A stretch of 7,555 bases of DNA, from assembly GCA_020024235.1 (NCBI GenBank), contig JAHHUA010000084.1, positions 1 to 7,555 on the forward strand. Direction: 5' to 3'. The notes below the pieces were generated by a model. It saw only the letters and a list, made by a program, of their open reading frames with translations. It did not search any database and was not told the origin of the DNA. The position numbers and the translations under genes were made by a program. Numbering within the stretch: position 1 is the stretch's first letter; each line of letters begins with the position of its first letter. This document shows, in pieces, positions 6,363 to 7,555 of the stretch. This DNA comes from Oscillospiraceae bacterium (GTDB lineage: Bacteria; Bacillota; Clostridia; Oscillospirales; Ruminococcaceae).

Positions 6363-7555
6363 ATGAGTTTATTAAGCTTTTGGAAAAAACAAGATAAAAA
6401 AGAAATAAAAATTGAAGAAGAACAGGGCAGGGAAGAATTTACAGAACAAAAAAGAAAAGCCTATGACAAAAACAGAGGTGTAAATATAACCATACCTGAT
6501 GAAACAGAGGAAATTGAGCCTAATCAGTTTTATAATATTGATTCCATAGAAAGTATAACTCTATCTGACAGTGTTAAAAGGATAGGCTATAATGCTTTTT
6601 TCGGATGTGTGGGTTTGGAAAGCATAGAGCTGTCAAAATCACTTGAAACCATTGAATACCGTGCTTTTTATAACTGCAGATTATTGGACGAAATCATATT
6701 TCCCGACAGTGTAAAAGCATTGGGAAAAGAACTTCTAAAAGGCTGTGAATGGCTTGAAAAAGCTGTTTTGCCTAAATATATAGAAGAAATTCCCGATTAT
6801 ATGTTCGATTCATGCAAACATTTAGAAGAAATACAACTGCCTGACCAAATTAAAAAAATAGGAAAAAATGCCTTTTCGGGATGTAGTAAACTAAAGAAAA
6901 TTATTATACCGGAAGGTGTTACAGAAATAGGAGAATATGCTTTTGACAGATGTACAGGTCTTGAGGAGATTTATCTTCCGGAAAGTTTGGAAACAGTAAA
7001 TAAATATGCCTTTGGAAGCTGTACTTCTTTAAAAAATATAACGCTGCCCACTAAAATAAATTATATTGATAATTATGTTTTTAATGGCTGTGAAAATCTG
7101 GAAAAAATTATATGCAAAGGTCAAATCAAAAACATAGGAATAGCTGCATGCAGAGGCTGTGAAAAATTAAAAAAGTTAGAAACAGACACTGCTTTTGAGT
7201 CATTGGAAGAAAGTTCTTTTGAAGGCTGCAAAAATTTAACTGAAATAAAGCTTGGAAATTTAAAAAATATACCTCGAAACTGTTTTTTTGGCTGTAAAAA
7301 ATTAAAAGATATAACATTGCCAAAGGAATTGGAAGAAGTGGGAAACAGTGCTTTTTTTCAATGTGAGTTTTTGGAATATAAATTTGATTTTTCCAATATG
7401 GTTTCAGTTGGAGATAACGCATTTAATCAAAGCGGAATTAAAAAAATTATTTTCACTGATAAGCTAAAAAATATGGGAGACAATGCTTTTGATTTAATGT
7501 CAGAAAAAACAGAAATCATAATGCCAAACAAAAATTTAGCAGAAAGCATTATTTT
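6363..7555 (+). CDS. BspA-type leucine-rich-repeat (LRR_5) protein, 3' end beyond the window
   Basis: The frame stays open from the ATG at 6363 to the window edge, giving 397 residues without a stop. AAGGA at 6349-6353 lies 9 bases before the ATG. The N-terminus (MSLLSFWKKQDKKEIKIEEE) is short, highly charged and has no signal peptide or membrane segment, so a cytoplasmic location is likely. From residue 40 the protein consists of about 15 tandem repeats, almost all 23 residues long (two are 22). They follow the pattern 'L..I.LP..L..IG..AF.GC..', with the Ala-Phe and Gly-Cys positions kept in most units. This is the LRR_5 fold first described in the Bacteroides BspA and Treponema surface proteins; family members usually bind other proteins. 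The gene lies 61 bases after the pseudo-ATPase on the same strand. Its partner and C-terminal part cannot be seen. Confidence 0.92.
   Translation, partial: MSLLSFWKKQDKKEIKIEEEQGREEFTEQKRKAYDKNRGVNITIPDETEEIEPNQFYNIDSIESITLSDSVKRIGYNAFFGCVGLESIELSKSLETIEYRAFYNCRLLDEIIFPDSVKALGKELLKGCEWLEKAVLPKYIEEIPDYMFDSCKHLEEIQLPDQIKKIGKNAFSGCSKLKKIIIPEGVTEIGEYAFDRCTGLEEIYLPESLETVNKYAFGSCTSLKNITLPTKINYIDNYVFNGCENLEKIICKGQIKNIGIAACRGCEKLKKLETDTAFESLEESSFEGCKNLTEIKLGNLKNIPRNCFFGCKKLKDITLPKELEEVGNSAFFQCEFLEYKFDFSNMVSVGDNAFNQSGIKKIIFTDKLKNMGDNAFDLMSEKTEIIMPNKNLAESII
6480..7555 (+). repeat. Array of about 15 leucine-rich repeats, 69-base period
   Basis: At the protein level, units start at residues 40, 63, 86, 109, 132, 155, 178, 201, 224, 247, 270, 293 (22 long), 315, 338 (22 long) and 360. 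The best-preserved units include GKNAFSGCSKL and GEYAFDRCTGL. DNA identity between units is low, so the array is maintained by selection on the protein rather than by recent duplication. The last unit lacks the Gly-Cys position (AFDLMSEKT), which may mark the approach of a cap or a domain change. Confidence 0.85.

Noticed and set aside
7126..7422. 98-residue minus-strand open frame
   Set aside because: It lies opposite the leucine-rich-repeat gene, whose 23-residue periodicity shows which strand codes.
6480..7555. CRISPR array or DNA-level tandem repeat
   Set aside because: The 69-base period is a codon-level leucine-rich-repeat pattern; DNA units are diverged and the reading frame is continuous.

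Overview
The window comes from an AT-rich, low-GC bacterium. A HrcA/CIRCE-controlled groESL operon, strong Shine-Dalgarno sites and sigma-A-like promoters point to the Bacillota, most likely Clostridia. The genus cannot be named from this sequence.

Layout: (1) At 1-107 is the 3' end of a plus-strand gene whose last residues resemble the C-terminus of YtcJ-type amidohydrolases, followed by a strong hairpin terminator. (2) Positions 108-425 are a gene-free convergent interval; its right part holds two overlapping, mutually exclusive hairpins that probably terminate groESL. (3) The groES-groEL operon lies on the minus strand (2390 to 426), with a perfect CIRCE operator over its predicted transcription start. 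(4) A 264-base divergent promoter interval (2463-2726) separates groES from a plus-strand gene set: an RlmB-type 23S rRNA 2'-O-methyltransferase (2727-3494), a 921-residue membrane protein (3536-6301), and an open-ended leucine-rich-repeat protein (from 6363, running off the window).

The chaperonin and methyltransferase genes are ordinary housekeeping genes. The unusual part is the last pair. The 921-residue protein has about 360 disordered N-terminal residues followed by a body with the layout of a P1B-like P-type ATPase: about eight membrane segments, a P/N-domain-like region between segments 6 and 7, and a recognisable nucleotide-domain signature. However, the DKTGT phosphorylation motif, the TGES actuator motif and the GDGxND motif are all degenerate or absent. 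It therefore looks like a P-type ATPase pseudoenzyme that may have become a scaffold or sensor. The gene 61 bases downstream encodes a BspA-type leucine-rich-repeat protein with no signal peptide, so both products may meet at the cytoplasmic face of the membrane. That partnership is inferred from gene order only.
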